Positions 45,034 through 55,387 of a stretch of 64,000 nt of DNA are shown here, one piece after another (position 1 is the first letter of the stretch; every line of letters starts with the position of its first letter). Source of the stretch: Paenibacillus hemerocallicola. Its GTDB lineage: Bacteria > Bacillota > Bacilli > Paenibacillales > NBRC-103111. The translations under genes and the position numbers were made by a program. The notes beneath the pieces were generated by a model. The model ran no database searches. It worked only from the letters and a program-made list of their open reading frames with translations, and had not been told where the DNA came from. Where the stretch lies: NCBI RefSeq assembly GCF_006265175.1, contig NZ_VDCQ01000006.1, positions 148,429-212,428 on the forward strand, written 5' to 3'.

Positions 45034-45217
45034 CCGCGTTGCTCGACCTATCAGAACCTTTAAGTTTTTATCGTGCTAAAGTGAAATCGTATTCCTTTAC
45101 TTGACCGAAAGTTGGCAACTTGAAAGTATGGTCGAAAACGACACGATTTCAACGAGCGGCTGGAGCCCGATACCCATTCCCTCCAACGCGCTGACGTTTG
45201 GGTTTGCACACCAAAGG

Positions 45218-45248
45218 ACCGTCCGGGCGTTTTTCCGGACGGTTTTTC
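45218..45248 (+). terminator. Intrinsic terminator upstream of the MFS gene
   Basis: ACCGTCCGG (45218-45226), an 8-base loop, CCGGACGGT (45235-45243) and a T-run. It lies 500 bases after the lipoprotein gene with no gene directly before it, so it may end a read-through transcript or mark a lost gene. Confidence 0.85.
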
Positions 45249-45399
45249 TTATTGATACGGATCTCGGAAAAATAATGCGATCGTCATTTCAGATTTTTGT
45301 GCTACAATGCTACGATAAGGGATACGGGCATAAGCGAAAAAATCGGATGACGTACGGATCGCAATTGACATACAGCGTGCAACGAGATGGAGGCCTACT

Positions 45400-46635
45400 T
45401 TGTCGGACAACCAATCCAGAACGAACTATTTCATCTTATTATTCGTCGTCTTCGGCGGATTTCTCATATTCGGATTTTCCGAAAATATTAAAGGACCGGC
45501 CATTCCGAGAATGCAAGCGGATTTCCGGCTGGATGAGGCCCAGTTAGGCGTACTGCTGGCCTTGAACTCCCTCGGTTATTTGGTCGCCTGCTCCTTCACG
45601 TCGGCATTGTCCAATAAAATCGGCATCAAATGGACCGGAATCGCCGCATTCGTCTCCATGGCAGCAGCCGGCGTATTGATGTACATATCGACGAGTTACG
45701 CTTTTTTGTCCGCTTCCTACTTTCTCATGTATATCGGCAACGGCATGCTCGAGATCGGACTGGCCATAATGGCAGCCAGAATCTTCACCAAAAATACGGG
45801 GACGATGATGAACCTCTCCCATTTTTTCTATGGGCTCAGTTCGACGGCGGCTCCTATTATCGCGGCATCGATGATGGGATGGAACGTGCTCGGAGGCGAG
45901 CTTGGCTGGCGCGGCATGTACGTGATCATGCTGTCCTTGTCACTGCTGCCTATCATTCCTTCCCTGCTGGGGAGGTTTCCGGCAGATCAAGAGGAGAAGC
46001 GGGACCGGACTTCGTTTCGCAACCTAGCCCGCGATCCGATCGCTTGGCTGGTCGTCGCCATTTTATCGTGCGGGGTCGTATCCGAGCTGGCGGTCGGAAG
46101 CTGGCTTGTCAACTTTTTGGAGAAGGCTTACGGGTGGACGATAGACGAAGCATCCCGCATGCTGTCCGTCTTTTTTGTATTTTTTATGTTATCCCGTCTA
46201 TTATTCGGCCCCGTCACGGACAAAATCGGCTATACGCGCTCCGTCATGATCGCCTCGGCTTTCTCGGGAATATGCAGCCTGGCGGCTATCGCGATCGGGG
46301 AACGGGGAGCCATTTTATTCGCGGTTGCGGGTGTCGGCATCGCCCCGATATACCCGACGGTAATGGCGCTGCTCGCCAAACGATATCCGAACGGAACCGG
46401 CACGGCGATTACGTTTACGGTAACGCTTATGGGAGTCGCCAGCGTCGCGGGCAATCTTTTCATCGGCTACATCATCGATTTCGTTCGCCGGCTCGCTTCC
46501 CGGCAAGGCGCGATGGAAAGCCAATTGATCGGCCTGCAGGCCGGATATGCGGTCATTGCCATACTCGCCCTGCTGTGCTCGGCATGCTGCATCCTGCTGT
46601 ACGTCATACTCCGCAAACGAAACGAGGTCGTTTAA
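45400..46635 (+). CDS. Major facilitator superfamily transporter
   Basis: A 411-aa membrane protein with about twelve hydrophobic segments. It starts with TTG at 45400, preceded by GGAGG. The pattern GFSENIKGPAIPRMQADFRLDEAQLGVLLALNSLGYLVAC and the mid-protein loop after the sixth segment fit sugar-type MFS carriers distantly like FucP. The inter-segment motif after TM2 is NKIGIKWTG; LLFGPVTDKIGYTR is the repeat in the second half. Its convergent neighbour is the GH38 alpha-mannosidase, so uptake of mannose or a mannoside is a reasonable guess. Substrate not proven. Confidence 0.85.
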   Translation: MSDNQSRTNYFILLFVVFGGFLIFGFSENIKGPAIPRMQADFRLDEAQLGVLLALNSLGYLVACSFTSALSNKIGIKWTGIAAFVSMAAAGVLMYISTSYAFLSASYFLMYIGNGMLEIGLAIMAARIFTKNTGTMMNLSHFFYGLSSTAAPIIAASMMGWNVLGGELGWRGMYVIMLSLSLLPIIPSLLGRFPADQEEKRDRTSFRNLARDPIAWLVVAILSCGVVSELAVGSWLVNFLEKAYGWTIDEASRMLSVFFVFFMLSRLLFGPVTDKIGYTRSVMIASAFSGICSLAAIAIGERGAILFAVAGVGIAPIYPTVMALLAKRYPNGTGTAITFTVTLMGVASVAGNLFIGYIIDFVRRLASRQGAMESQLIGLQAGYAVIAILALLCSACCILLYVILRKRNEVV

Positions 46636-46661
46636 TTTTCATATAGCGCTAGGTGAAAAGG

Positions 46662-46706
46662 CAGCAGCCGACCCGACTCTGCAGAGCGAGAGTCGAGTGG
46701 CTGCTG
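46662..46706 (-). terminator. Terminator-like hairpin for GH38 (minus strand)
   Basis: CAGCAGCC (46662-46669) pairs with GGCTGCTG (46699-46706), and GACTCT (46675-46680) with AGAGTC (46689-46694) inside it. On the minus strand the stem is followed by CCTTTTC. On the plus strand no T-run follows, so it mainly serves the mannosidase gene. Confidence 0.6.
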
Positions 46707-46751
46707 TCGGTTTGGCCTACAGAAACCTTTGTAGATGCTCAAAGCGGCATA

Positions 46752-49595
46752 TCATTGTTGAAATACGATGCAAACCGAGGCGACCGAGCTTGCACCAACG
46801 CCGAATTCGACAAATTCGGCGTTGGACCCGATAAATAAGCCGCCGGAAGCTTTGCGCTCGTTGGAGTCGACGAAATAAGCTTCGGTCGCGGGTTTGAACA
46901 GCTGAAGCTTGACCTTGGTGTCCCGACCTTCCGTCTCGTACACGCGGACGATCCAACGGTTGCCTTCGGGCTCCTCCGGCATTTTGACCGCGGAAATGGC
47001 GACTGTTCCTTCCGTCAGCTTCAGGAAGCTCGCGTCACAGGGCCGGGTACCGGGGCGAGGCACTCCGGACAATACGCTCAAAGGATGGTTGAATCGATAA
47101 GCCGTCTCCGCCAGCTCCCGGTTGGAAGAGGACGGGCCAGCTACGCATACGGCCAATCCGATCTTGTGCGGATTGCCCAATTCCGGATACGGATCGGGAT
47201 CGAACGAGCTGCGGATTAACGACACCGACAACGAGTTGTCCGTTCCGCGAAAGCCGTATTTGTTCGTAGTCACGATCATGACGGTCGGCTTGTCCGGTTG
47301 TAGGCGCATTCCGAGCGCCCAGCTGTTGCCGGGCACGTCCATGTCGAGCGGCTTGCGCACTATGGTGCCGAACGGTATATCGTACTTGTACGACGGGCTC
47401 TGGTAGGCTAGCGGCCAGTGGAAGCTCAGCTGCGGGATGCCCGTCGCTCCTTTGCCGATCTCGTGCCAATCGCATTCGATGCCGAACTGAAGCCGCGGGC
47501 TGTTTCGGTCGAGGGACACGGACACCTTCAGGGCGGAGCTGCCGAACTGTAGCTCGTATTTCAGCGACTGACGGACGTTGCCCCGGTGCTCCATCTTTAT
47601 TTTGACGTTCTCGTGTACGCTCGCGATGCTCATATAGCGGCCTACCCGCCATGCGGTCATTCCTTTGCTGGCGTCCTCCCGAATGAAACGGAACATGCCG
47701 GCCGGACGCGACCGGTCGATCAGCTCCGTACCCGTCGCCTTATCGATCATCGATACGACGGTTGCGTCGAATGGACTGAACGCCACCCGGAGAAGCTCAT
47801 TTTCCAGCACGAACGATTCTTCGCGCTCCACCCTCGGATCTGTCGGGAAAAAAGGCCGGACGGCTTCTTCTCCGAGCGCAACGGTATAGGTAGCATATCC
47901 GCAAGCCGGAACCTTGGCCTGAATGAGCAACCGCATATAATGATGTCCCCAATGTGTATGAAAGCCGTTGTCGAGCAACTGATGCGCGACGGGATTGCCA
48001 AAGCTGTCCTTGACGACGAGCGTGCGGATCGGACTGCTCCAATCCCAGATCACGAGCTCTGCCGATTCCTCGCGATCGTACGCCGAGGGATTGAACAGAT
48101 GGACGATTCGCGTATGGCCGCGTCCTCGCTCGACCTGCGTTATTTTGAATGCCTGGGTGCCAAATCCGACGCCGGCCCCCTCCGATACGGTCAGCTTGTC
48201 GCCCGGCTCGCCCAGTCCGGACGTATCGATGCCGGCGGCAATATGCTCCATGGCCAGCTTGCGGTTCGTATTGGCGATTGCCATCGTATTTTGAAACAAG
48301 CCGAGCGCGTGCTCCCGGGTTTCGATTACGCCGGAGCCGGGCAGGATGTCGTGGAACTGATTGAACAGCACGTTTCTCCACGCTTCTTCGTATGCGGCTC
48401 CGGGATAAGAGGCGCCGGATAACGCCCCTGCGGCAGCGCTGAACAGCTCCGCCTCGTTCAACGACGCTTCCCCGATCCGGTTTGCCGTCTTGATGCGCGT
48501 CTGGGAAGTGTAGCAGCCGGTAAATACGAAATTTTGCTCGTCTTGGATGACAGGCAATTTCTCGCTGACCGTTTCGAGCAGCCTGTAAAAATCGGCGAAC
48601 GTTCCGAAGCGGATATTCGGATAAATCGGCCAGCCGTCCATATCGCGCAGCCGCTCCAAATCGCGTCTCGTCGGCCCGCCTCCGTGATCCCCGACGCCAT
48701 ACACGTGCAGATGCGTCTTCAGTCCGGTTTGCCGGCATATATCGGGCACATACGAGCCGAGAATCGGCTGGATGAAGTCGTTGTACCAGGTAGGTTCACG
48801 GTAGCCGATGATCGAATGGCCCGACGGCGCTTCCCAGCGGTAGGCAACGGGTCCGTCGCTTCCGCGGCAATTGTAGTAATAGCGGACCCCTCCGTTTGCG
48901 AGTATTTCCGGTACATGAAGGCTGTGACCGAATGTATCCGGCTCGAAATCCAGATTGAGCGAGCCGGCGTCGATATCGAGCAGCCTCGCCAAATATCGTT
49001 TCGCATAGAGCATTTGCCGGGTCAGGCTCTCGCCGTTCGGCATGTTTTTATCCGCTTCCACCCAATGCGAAGCCGTCACCTCCCAGCGCCCCTCATGAAC
49101 CCTTCGTTTGATCTCTTCCAGCATAAGTGGCGCATATTGTTCGACGATCCGGTAAACCGCCGCCTGCGATTGGGAGAAGACGAAGAACGGATATTCCTCC
49201 ATCAGATTCAGCATCGTCCGGAACGTATCCAAAGTTACCGAGACGGTCTCGTCCCAAGGCCACATCCAATTCATATCGATGTGCGCATGCGCTACGCAAA
49301 GGATATCGTAGCTTTTGGCCTCGGCGGCGAGATCGTTCAGCAGCTGCTCGGCTTCCAAGGCCGTTTGCTTGGCGATGACGCCTTCTTCGGCAATTCGCCC
49401 CTCCACATAGGCCAGCGCCGTTTCGATAACGTCTGTATAAGCGCCTGCTTTTCCTTTCGAGATTTCATTGGCATAAACCAATTGCGATAAAATGCGTTCT
49501 CCCCAGTAGCCGGGGTGCGATTTGATTTTCTCGTCCCAATAGCTTGTCGGAACCGCACCGAGAAGCTGCCGAAGCCGCGAGTCGATCGATTTCAT
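46752..49595 (-). CDS. Glycoside hydrolase family 38 alpha-mannosidase
   Basis: A 947-aa retaining alpha-mannosidase. The catalytic domain has AHAHIDMNWMWPWDE (zinc ligands H105, D107) and LDFEPDTFGHS (nucleophile and zinc ligand D220, H224 nearby), then the middle three-helix domain and a long beta-sandwich C-terminal half. No signal peptide: cytoplasmic, releasing mannose from imported mannooligosaccharides. The ATG at 49595 has GGAGGT 6 bases upstream; the ATGs at 49613 and 49601 lie on or next to that ribosome binding site. It is convergent with the MFS transporter and divergent from regulator copy 2, which probably controls it. Confidence 0.94.
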   Translation of the reverse strand: MKSIDSRLRQLLGAVPTSYWDEKIKSHPGYWGERILSQLVYANEISKGKAGAYTDVIETALAYVEGRIAEEGVIAKQTALEAEQLLNDLAAEAKSYDILCVAHAHIDMNWMWPWDETVSVTLDTFRTMLNLMEEYPFFVFSQSQAAVYRIVEQYAPLMLEEIKRRVHEGRWEVTASHWVEADKNMPNGESLTRQMLYAKRYLARLLDIDAGSLNLDFEPDTFGHSLHVPEILANGGVRYYYNCRGSDGPVAYRWEAPSGHSIIGYREPTWYNDFIQPILGSYVPDICRQTGLKTHLHVYGVGDHGGGPTRRDLERLRDMDGWPIYPNIRFGTFADFYRLLETVSEKLPVIQDEQNFVFTGCYTSQTRIKTANRIGEASLNEAELFSAAAGALSGASYPGAAYEEAWRNVLFNQFHDILPGSGVIETREHALGLFQNTMAIANTNRKLAMEHIAAGIDTSGLGEPGDKLTVSEGAGVGFGTQAFKITQVERGRGHTRIVHLFNPSAYDREESAELVIWDWSSPIRTLVVKDSFGNPVAHQLLDNGFHTHWGHHYMRLLIQAKVPACGYATYTVALGEEAVRPFFPTDPRVEREESFVLENELLRVAFSPFDATVVSMIDKATGTELIDRSRPAGMFRFIREDASKGMTAWRVGRYMSIASVHENVKIKMEHRGNVRQSLKYELQFGSSALKVSVSLDRNSPRLQFGIECDWHEIGKGATGIPQLSFHWPLAYQSPSYKYDIPFGTIVRKPLDMDVPGNSWALGMRLQPDKPTVMIVTTNKYGFRGTDNSLSVSLIRSSFDPDPYPELGNPHKIGLAVCVAGPSSSNRELAETAYRFNHPLSVLSGVPRPGTRPCDASFLKLTEGTVAISAVKMPEEPEGNRWIVRVYETEGRDTKVKLQLFKPATEAYFVDSNERKASGGLFIGSNAEFVEFGVGASSVASVCIVFQQ
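46795..46825. repeat. 13-bp perfect inverted repeat inside the GH38 coding sequence
   Basis: CCAACGCCGAATT (46795-46807) and AATTCGGCGTTGG (46813-46825) with a 5-base loop, 43 bases before the GH38 stop. It encodes the NAEFVEFGVG stretch. There is no T-run. Confidence 0.7.
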
Positions 49596-49635
49596 ATGCA
49601 TACCTCCATACAAATTAGAATATCAATATATAAAT

Positions 49636-49737
49636 ATACCAAAAAGGTATTTTTAGTTTACTTTAAATGCCAATCTGTGTAAACTGTAATTATACGACGC
49701 GATAAAATTGTATATTGGTATTTTTGTGTGCTACACT
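49636..49737. promoter_or_regulatory. Operator-like repeats and promoter candidate between GH38 and regulator copy 2
   Basis: ATACC, AAAAA, GGTAT (49636-49650) is a palindrome upstream of GH38. GGTATTTTT occurs at 49646-49654 and again at 49717-49725. TATAAT on the minus strand (49689-49694) and TTGTAT N18 TACACT on the plus strand (49708-49713, 49732-49737) are candidate divergent promoters. The region is strikingly AT-rich. Confidence 0.4.
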
Positions 49738-49747
49738 TAAGTCCGTT

Positions 49748-49962
49748 GCTATATAAGTTGAACTAAACTATCAGCTTTGGATAAACCAAATGCAATGGAA
49801 GGGAATTGCCTTGTAAGCAAGTTTTGGATTTGAGTTTCAACATTCCGAGGGCCTATTCCATCAAGGAAATTCAAAAAAATTCAAAACAACTTGTCTGAAG
49901 CTGAAGGGTAATCCCTTCTGGAATGGAATGAACACGAAATGCTTTAGTTCAACTTATATAGC
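49748..49962. mobile_element. MITE-like element with 20-bp perfect terminal inverted repeats
   Basis: GCTATATAAGTTGAACTAAA (49748-49767) and TTTAGTTCAACTTATATAGC (49943-49962) are perfect complements bounding 215 bases with no coding capacity. If the ends are read as TATAAG...CTTATA, a TA duplication flanks the element, as in Tc1/mariner-IS630 insertions. The interior contains partly self-complementary stretches (GGAATTGCC, TAATCCC and the CAAGTT/AACTTG pair). It sits between the promoter candidate at 49708 and the regulator start at 49993, so it would be part of that transcript's leader. Confidence 0.7.
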
Positions 49963-49992
49963 GAAAACGAATGAACGGAGGAGCAAGCGTCA

Positions 49993-51135
49993 GTGAAGTC
50001 GGATACGAAACGCATACCCTTATATTCACGGATAAGAGATTATATTCTGGAGCAAATACGACGGGACAAATGGCGGGCCAACGATCAGCTGCCGACGGAA
50101 GCGGTATTGGCCGGCCAATTCGGAGTCAGCCGGTTTACGATCAAAAAAGCGTTGGCCGAACTGGTGGAGGAAGGACTCGTATATCGCGTTCAAGGCAAAG
50201 GCACTTTCATCGCCACGACAATAGCCGGGCAGTCCGGTATCCTTGACGGAGAGGAGCAAGGGGAAGAGTCTTCCCTGCGTCCGGTCGTCTTTATCGCCCC
50301 GTCCATCCAAAGCTCGTTATCGTCGCGCATCATGCTAGGAGCGGAAGAGCAGCTGACCGAGCGCGGCTACCAGATCATGTATCGCTCTTCGCTGAACGAT
50401 CGGGAGAGAGAGCGGCGCATTTTGCGGGAGAGCGTCCGGTTGGGCGTCAAAGGCATCCTTATTTTTCCGGTGGATGGGGAATCGTATAGCGAGGAGCTGC
50501 TGCGCCTGTCGCTGAATCAATTTCCCGTCGTCGTGATAGATCGTTATCTGCGCGGAGTAGAGACGAATTGCGTCTGTTCGGACCATGCCGGAGGCGCATG
50601 CGAAGCCGTCTCTTATTTGATCGAGCAAGGGCATTCGAAGATCGCATACGTCGCCGTACACGGGAGAACGACGACAAGTTTGGAGGACCGGCTGAGCGGC
50701 TACGAACGAGCGCTCGCCAGCCATCATATACCGATCGATCATCAGCGCTGCTTATTCGAGCTGTTGGCGGACCGGCAGCAGGATGGGGCGGTGCCGGAGA
50801 CGAAAGCGCTCGTACGCGCGTTTCTGGAACGGAACCCCGAGACGACTGCCGTGTTCGCCGCGACGGTAGCTAGCGGGCTGGCCGTATTGGGAGCGGCCGA
50901 GGAGTTGGGCATACGCGTTCCGGAGCAGCTATCCGTGCTGTTTTTCGACGATTATGAATATTCCTCGTTCTCCCGCATTCCGCCGAGCTGCGTCGTTCAG
51001 CAGGAACAGGAAATCGGCGCTGAAGCCGCGAGACTCCTATTGTCGGTGATGGACGATCCTTCGCAGGAGCGCAAAAAAGTGCTGCTGCCGACCCGTCTCG
51101 TGCTGCGCAAATCGACGGCCCCGCCGACACGCTGA
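49993..51135 (+). CDS. GntR-LacI hybrid transcriptional regulator (AraR type), copy 2
   Basis: A 380-aa regulator starting with GTG, with GGAGGAG about 10 bases upstream. The N-terminal GntR winged helix (LYSRIRDYILEQIRRDKWRANDQLPTEAVLAGQFGVSRFTIKKALAELVEEGLV, GKGTFIA) is followed by a LacI-type sensor (PVVFIAPSIQSSLSSRIMLGAEEQL, VVVIDRYLRG, HSKIAYVAVHGR, LSVLFFDDYEYSSFSRIPPS). It has the same architecture as copy 1 but the sequence is clearly different, so it likely reads a different ligand. Divergent from the GH38 mannosidase and upstream of the membrane AraC regulator. Confidence 0.88.
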   Translation: MKSDTKRIPLYSRIRDYILEQIRRDKWRANDQLPTEAVLAGQFGVSRFTIKKALAELVEEGLVYRVQGKGTFIATTIAGQSGILDGEEQGEESSLRPVVFIAPSIQSSLSSRIMLGAEEQLTERGYQIMYRSSLNDRERERRILRESVRLGVKGILIFPVDGESYSEELLRLSLNQFPVVVIDRYLRGVETNCVCSDHAGGACEAVSYLIEQGHSKIAYVAVHGRTTTSLEDRLSGYERALASHHIPIDHQRCLFELLADRQQDGAVPETKALVRAFLERNPETTAVFAATVASGLAVLGAAEELGIRVPEQLSVLFFDDYEYSSFSRIPPSCVVQQEQEIGAEAARLLLSVMDDPSQERKKVLLPTRLVLRKSTAPPTR

Positions 51136-51480
51136 AGTCGGTGAGTTTACGGAAATCATGGACTTTAGCGGAATTGCCGTCGAATCGGCCGCCGCCGAGG
51201 TCCTTTACGGATTGCAGCCTGGCGACATCAGCTTTCTAACAGCGTATTGCAACTCGAATGAAAACGTTTCCAGCGAAGCTTATCACTTGTTACAGCTTGC
51301 GGCGATCCTCTCACTGGTCTAGCGCTTTACCGAATGCAAAAGGAATGGCGAGCTTCGTGTGAAGAGCGGGTCGACATGGCGGGTGCAAGGGTGGCGGCAA
51401 CGAAAAGGGAACGCCTTCGAATAAGCCGGGCAAAATGCGACTACAGACATGGCGTTGGAAACTGAGGAAGGAGGGATGCA
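51136..51480 (+). promoter_or_regulatory. Intergenic region with a cre-like site (51259-51272)
   Basis: TGAAAACGTTTCCA (51259-51272) agrees with TGWNANCGNTNWCA at 13 of 14 positions. It lies 209 bases upstream of the membrane-bound AraC regulator. No gene, terminator or clear promoter was found in the remaining 345 bases. Confidence 0.55.
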
Positions 51481-53178
51481 ATGATTCGGTTCAAATTCGA
51501 TTCTCGCAGACGAGGGTGGATCATCTTTGCCTATATCCTATCTGTATGTATCGTTTCGACAGCAGTCTTGTCGTATTTCATCCTGAACGACAATTGGAAG
51601 GAGGAAGCGAATCGCGCAAATATGTCGCTGCTTCGCGAGGTCGACAGCAAAATTGCGTTCGTGCTGCAGGCCATCGACAAGGAGACGATCCCCGAGAGCT
51701 ACATCTACGAAGCCATACGGAACGCCGTCGACCTTGAATCGGGCGACCTGTATATCGTCAATGCGGAAGGGGTTATCGTCAGCCATCGGGACAAGCGGAT
51801 GATTAACCGCACAGCGGACAGCGATCCGGTGTTGTCGCGGCTTTCTTTCGACCGGAAAGAAGGAATCGTGGTGGGTGCGCCGGATGGAGCGGGCCGCACG
51901 ATTTTTTACTATACCTCTCCCCATACGCGATGGAAAATCGTCAGCGTCGTGCCGAAGCTTCTCTCGCATGAAGGCATGCTGCAAGTCCGCAATACACTGC
52001 TCGGGATATGCATCGTCCTGCTCGCGTTCGTAGCTTTGGCAGCAGGACGGCGGACCTCGAGGCGGGTGAATGGGCTTGTGCGGAACGTTTACGACTTGCT
52101 CAAGGTCAATCGGTCGTATCCCTCTAATGAGGTTGTGAATGCAGGGCTGACGCAAACCGAAGAAACTGGTACGAAAATGGCTGCGGACGGCGACCGGGCG
52201 TTCCGGCAAATGACCGAGCTCGAATCGGCGCTCAAATGGCGGCTGGCCATACAATTGCTGACCGGCATCGGCAAGCGAGCCGACTCCGACACCCTGCTGT
52301 CGCTGGCATCGCTCGGCTGCAAGCTTCATACGTCCTCCTTCGTCGTCATCTGCATCGAACTCGACAGGAAAGAGGGCGCCTCGCCGGAACATAAGCACCC
52401 TTTCTGCTGCGACTTGTCCAATGCTGCGGAAGAAATGATCGATATAGGGAATCGCGGGATTTCGGTTCAGATCGAACAGGGCTTGACAGCGGCCATTATC
52501 AGCTTCGAAGATCCGGGGGAGAGCAATTTGCCGCGCGCCTACGCGGTTTCCGAGCTGATTAAGCACTATGCGGAAAACGATTTGAAGCGGTCCGTAACGA
52601 TCGGAATCGGCCGGGTCGTCGAATCGGCGGAGCACATCCGGCTGTCTTATCGCCAAGCGGAGGCCGCTCTCAAGTACAAAATAACACTCGGCTGCAGTTC
52701 GATCATTTACTTCGGTGATGCCGATGAGCGGGACGACAGCATCAGCGAAACGGAGCATTTCATGTTTGGCTTGAACGATGATGCGGTCGGGCGAGTCGGG
52801 GAAAAGCGATACTATCGGGAGCGTCACGAGGTAGTGGACAGCATGCTTGCATTTATCCGGCAGCATTATGGACGAAGCGATCTATCGCTTAATTTGCTGG
52901 CCGATCAATTCAAGCAGAGCGTCTACCATCTCAGCCGGATATTCAAAGAGCAGACCGGCGGGAACTTCATCGATTACGTCCTTCGGTTAAGGGTGGAAAA
53001 GGCCAAGGAGCTGCTGCTGGCGAGCGACAAAAAAGTTCGCGATGTCGCCGAGGAGGTCGGCTATCGGAACCTGAACAGCTTCGTGCGAATTTTCAAAAAG
53101 ACGACCGGTTTTACGCCTACCGAATTCAGGGATCAGGGAACGGAACAGCCGGAGAAGCCGGCGAAATCCGCAAAATGA
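51481..53178 (+). CDS. Membrane-bound AraC-family regulator with extracytoplasmic sensor
   Basis: A 565-aa one-component regulator. TM1 is at about 12-35, an extracytoplasmic domain at 36-171 (Cache/PAS-like; GDLYIVNAEGVIVSHRD), TM2 at about 172-189, then a cytoplasmic middle domain of the kind seen in Paenibacillus AraC/YesN-type regulators (about 250-430). The C-terminal AraC double HTH is LSLNLLADQFKQSVYHLSRIFKEQTG and KVRDVAEEVGYRNLNSFVRIFKKTTG. It is shorter than the usual 740-770 aa because the outer domain is small. Such proteins commonly sense a sugar with a neighbouring binding lipoprotein; here paralogue 3 is one gene downstream. Confidence 0.88.
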   Translation: MIRFKFDSRRRGWIIFAYILSVCIVSTAVLSYFILNDNWKEEANRANMSLLREVDSKIAFVLQAIDKETIPESYIYEAIRNAVDLESGDLYIVNAEGVIVSHRDKRMINRTADSDPVLSRLSFDRKEGIVVGAPDGAGRTIFYYTSPHTRWKIVSVVPKLLSHEGMLQVRNTLLGICIVLLAFVALAAGRRTSRRVNGLVRNVYDLLKVNRSYPSNEVVNAGLTQTEETGTKMAADGDRAFRQMTELESALKWRLAIQLLTGIGKRADSDTLLSLASLGCKLHTSSFVVICIELDRKEGASPEHKHPFCCDLSNAAEEMIDIGNRGISVQIEQGLTAAIISFEDPGESNLPRAYAVSELIKHYAENDLKRSVTIGIGRVVESAEHIRLSYRQAEAALKYKITLGCSSIIYFGDADERDDSISETEHFMFGLNDDAVGRVGEKRYYRERHEVVDSMLAFIRQHYGRSDLSLNLLADQFKQSVYHLSRIFKEQTGGNFIDYVLRLRVEKAKELLLASDKKVRDVAEEVGYRNLNSFVRIFKKTTGFTPTEFRDQGTEQPEKPAKSAK

Positions 53179-53192
53179 TCCATCGCAAAACG

Positions 53193-53223
53193 AGCCTTTC
53201 TCAAGCGGGAAAGGGCTTTTTTT
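53193..53223 (+). terminator. Intrinsic terminator after the membrane AraC gene
   Basis: AGCCTTTC (53193-53200) pairs with GAAAGGGCT (53209-53217, one bulged G), followed by a T-run to 53223. It separates the regulator from the isomerase unit; the next 210 bases show no feature. Confidence 0.75.
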
Positions 53224-53417
53224 GTGCCGAGCAAAAACGGTATACCGGAACAAAAAGTGTAGGTTTCGGGGCGGCAGCGGTCATGGTACGTTCGAATGGG
53301 GCGCCAAGGTCCGCCTATATCGGGAGAGGAAGTGAGCGGGAGACGATGCATAAGCGGATTCGGACGATGCGTACGAACAAACCGTCGGCGTTGCACCTAT
53401 TCAATAGCAGGTACTAG

Positions 53418-55321
<1,904 letters not shown>

Positions 55322-55387
55322 CGTCCTTGCAGCTGGCGAAATTCGTTTGCGGAACGCACTTGGTTTCAATGAAGGGAGAACGGGCAG

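Noticed and set aside
45101..45547. 148-codon frame before and into the MFS gene
   Set aside because: It crosses a strong terminator hairpin and enters the MFS gene out of frame; no domain.
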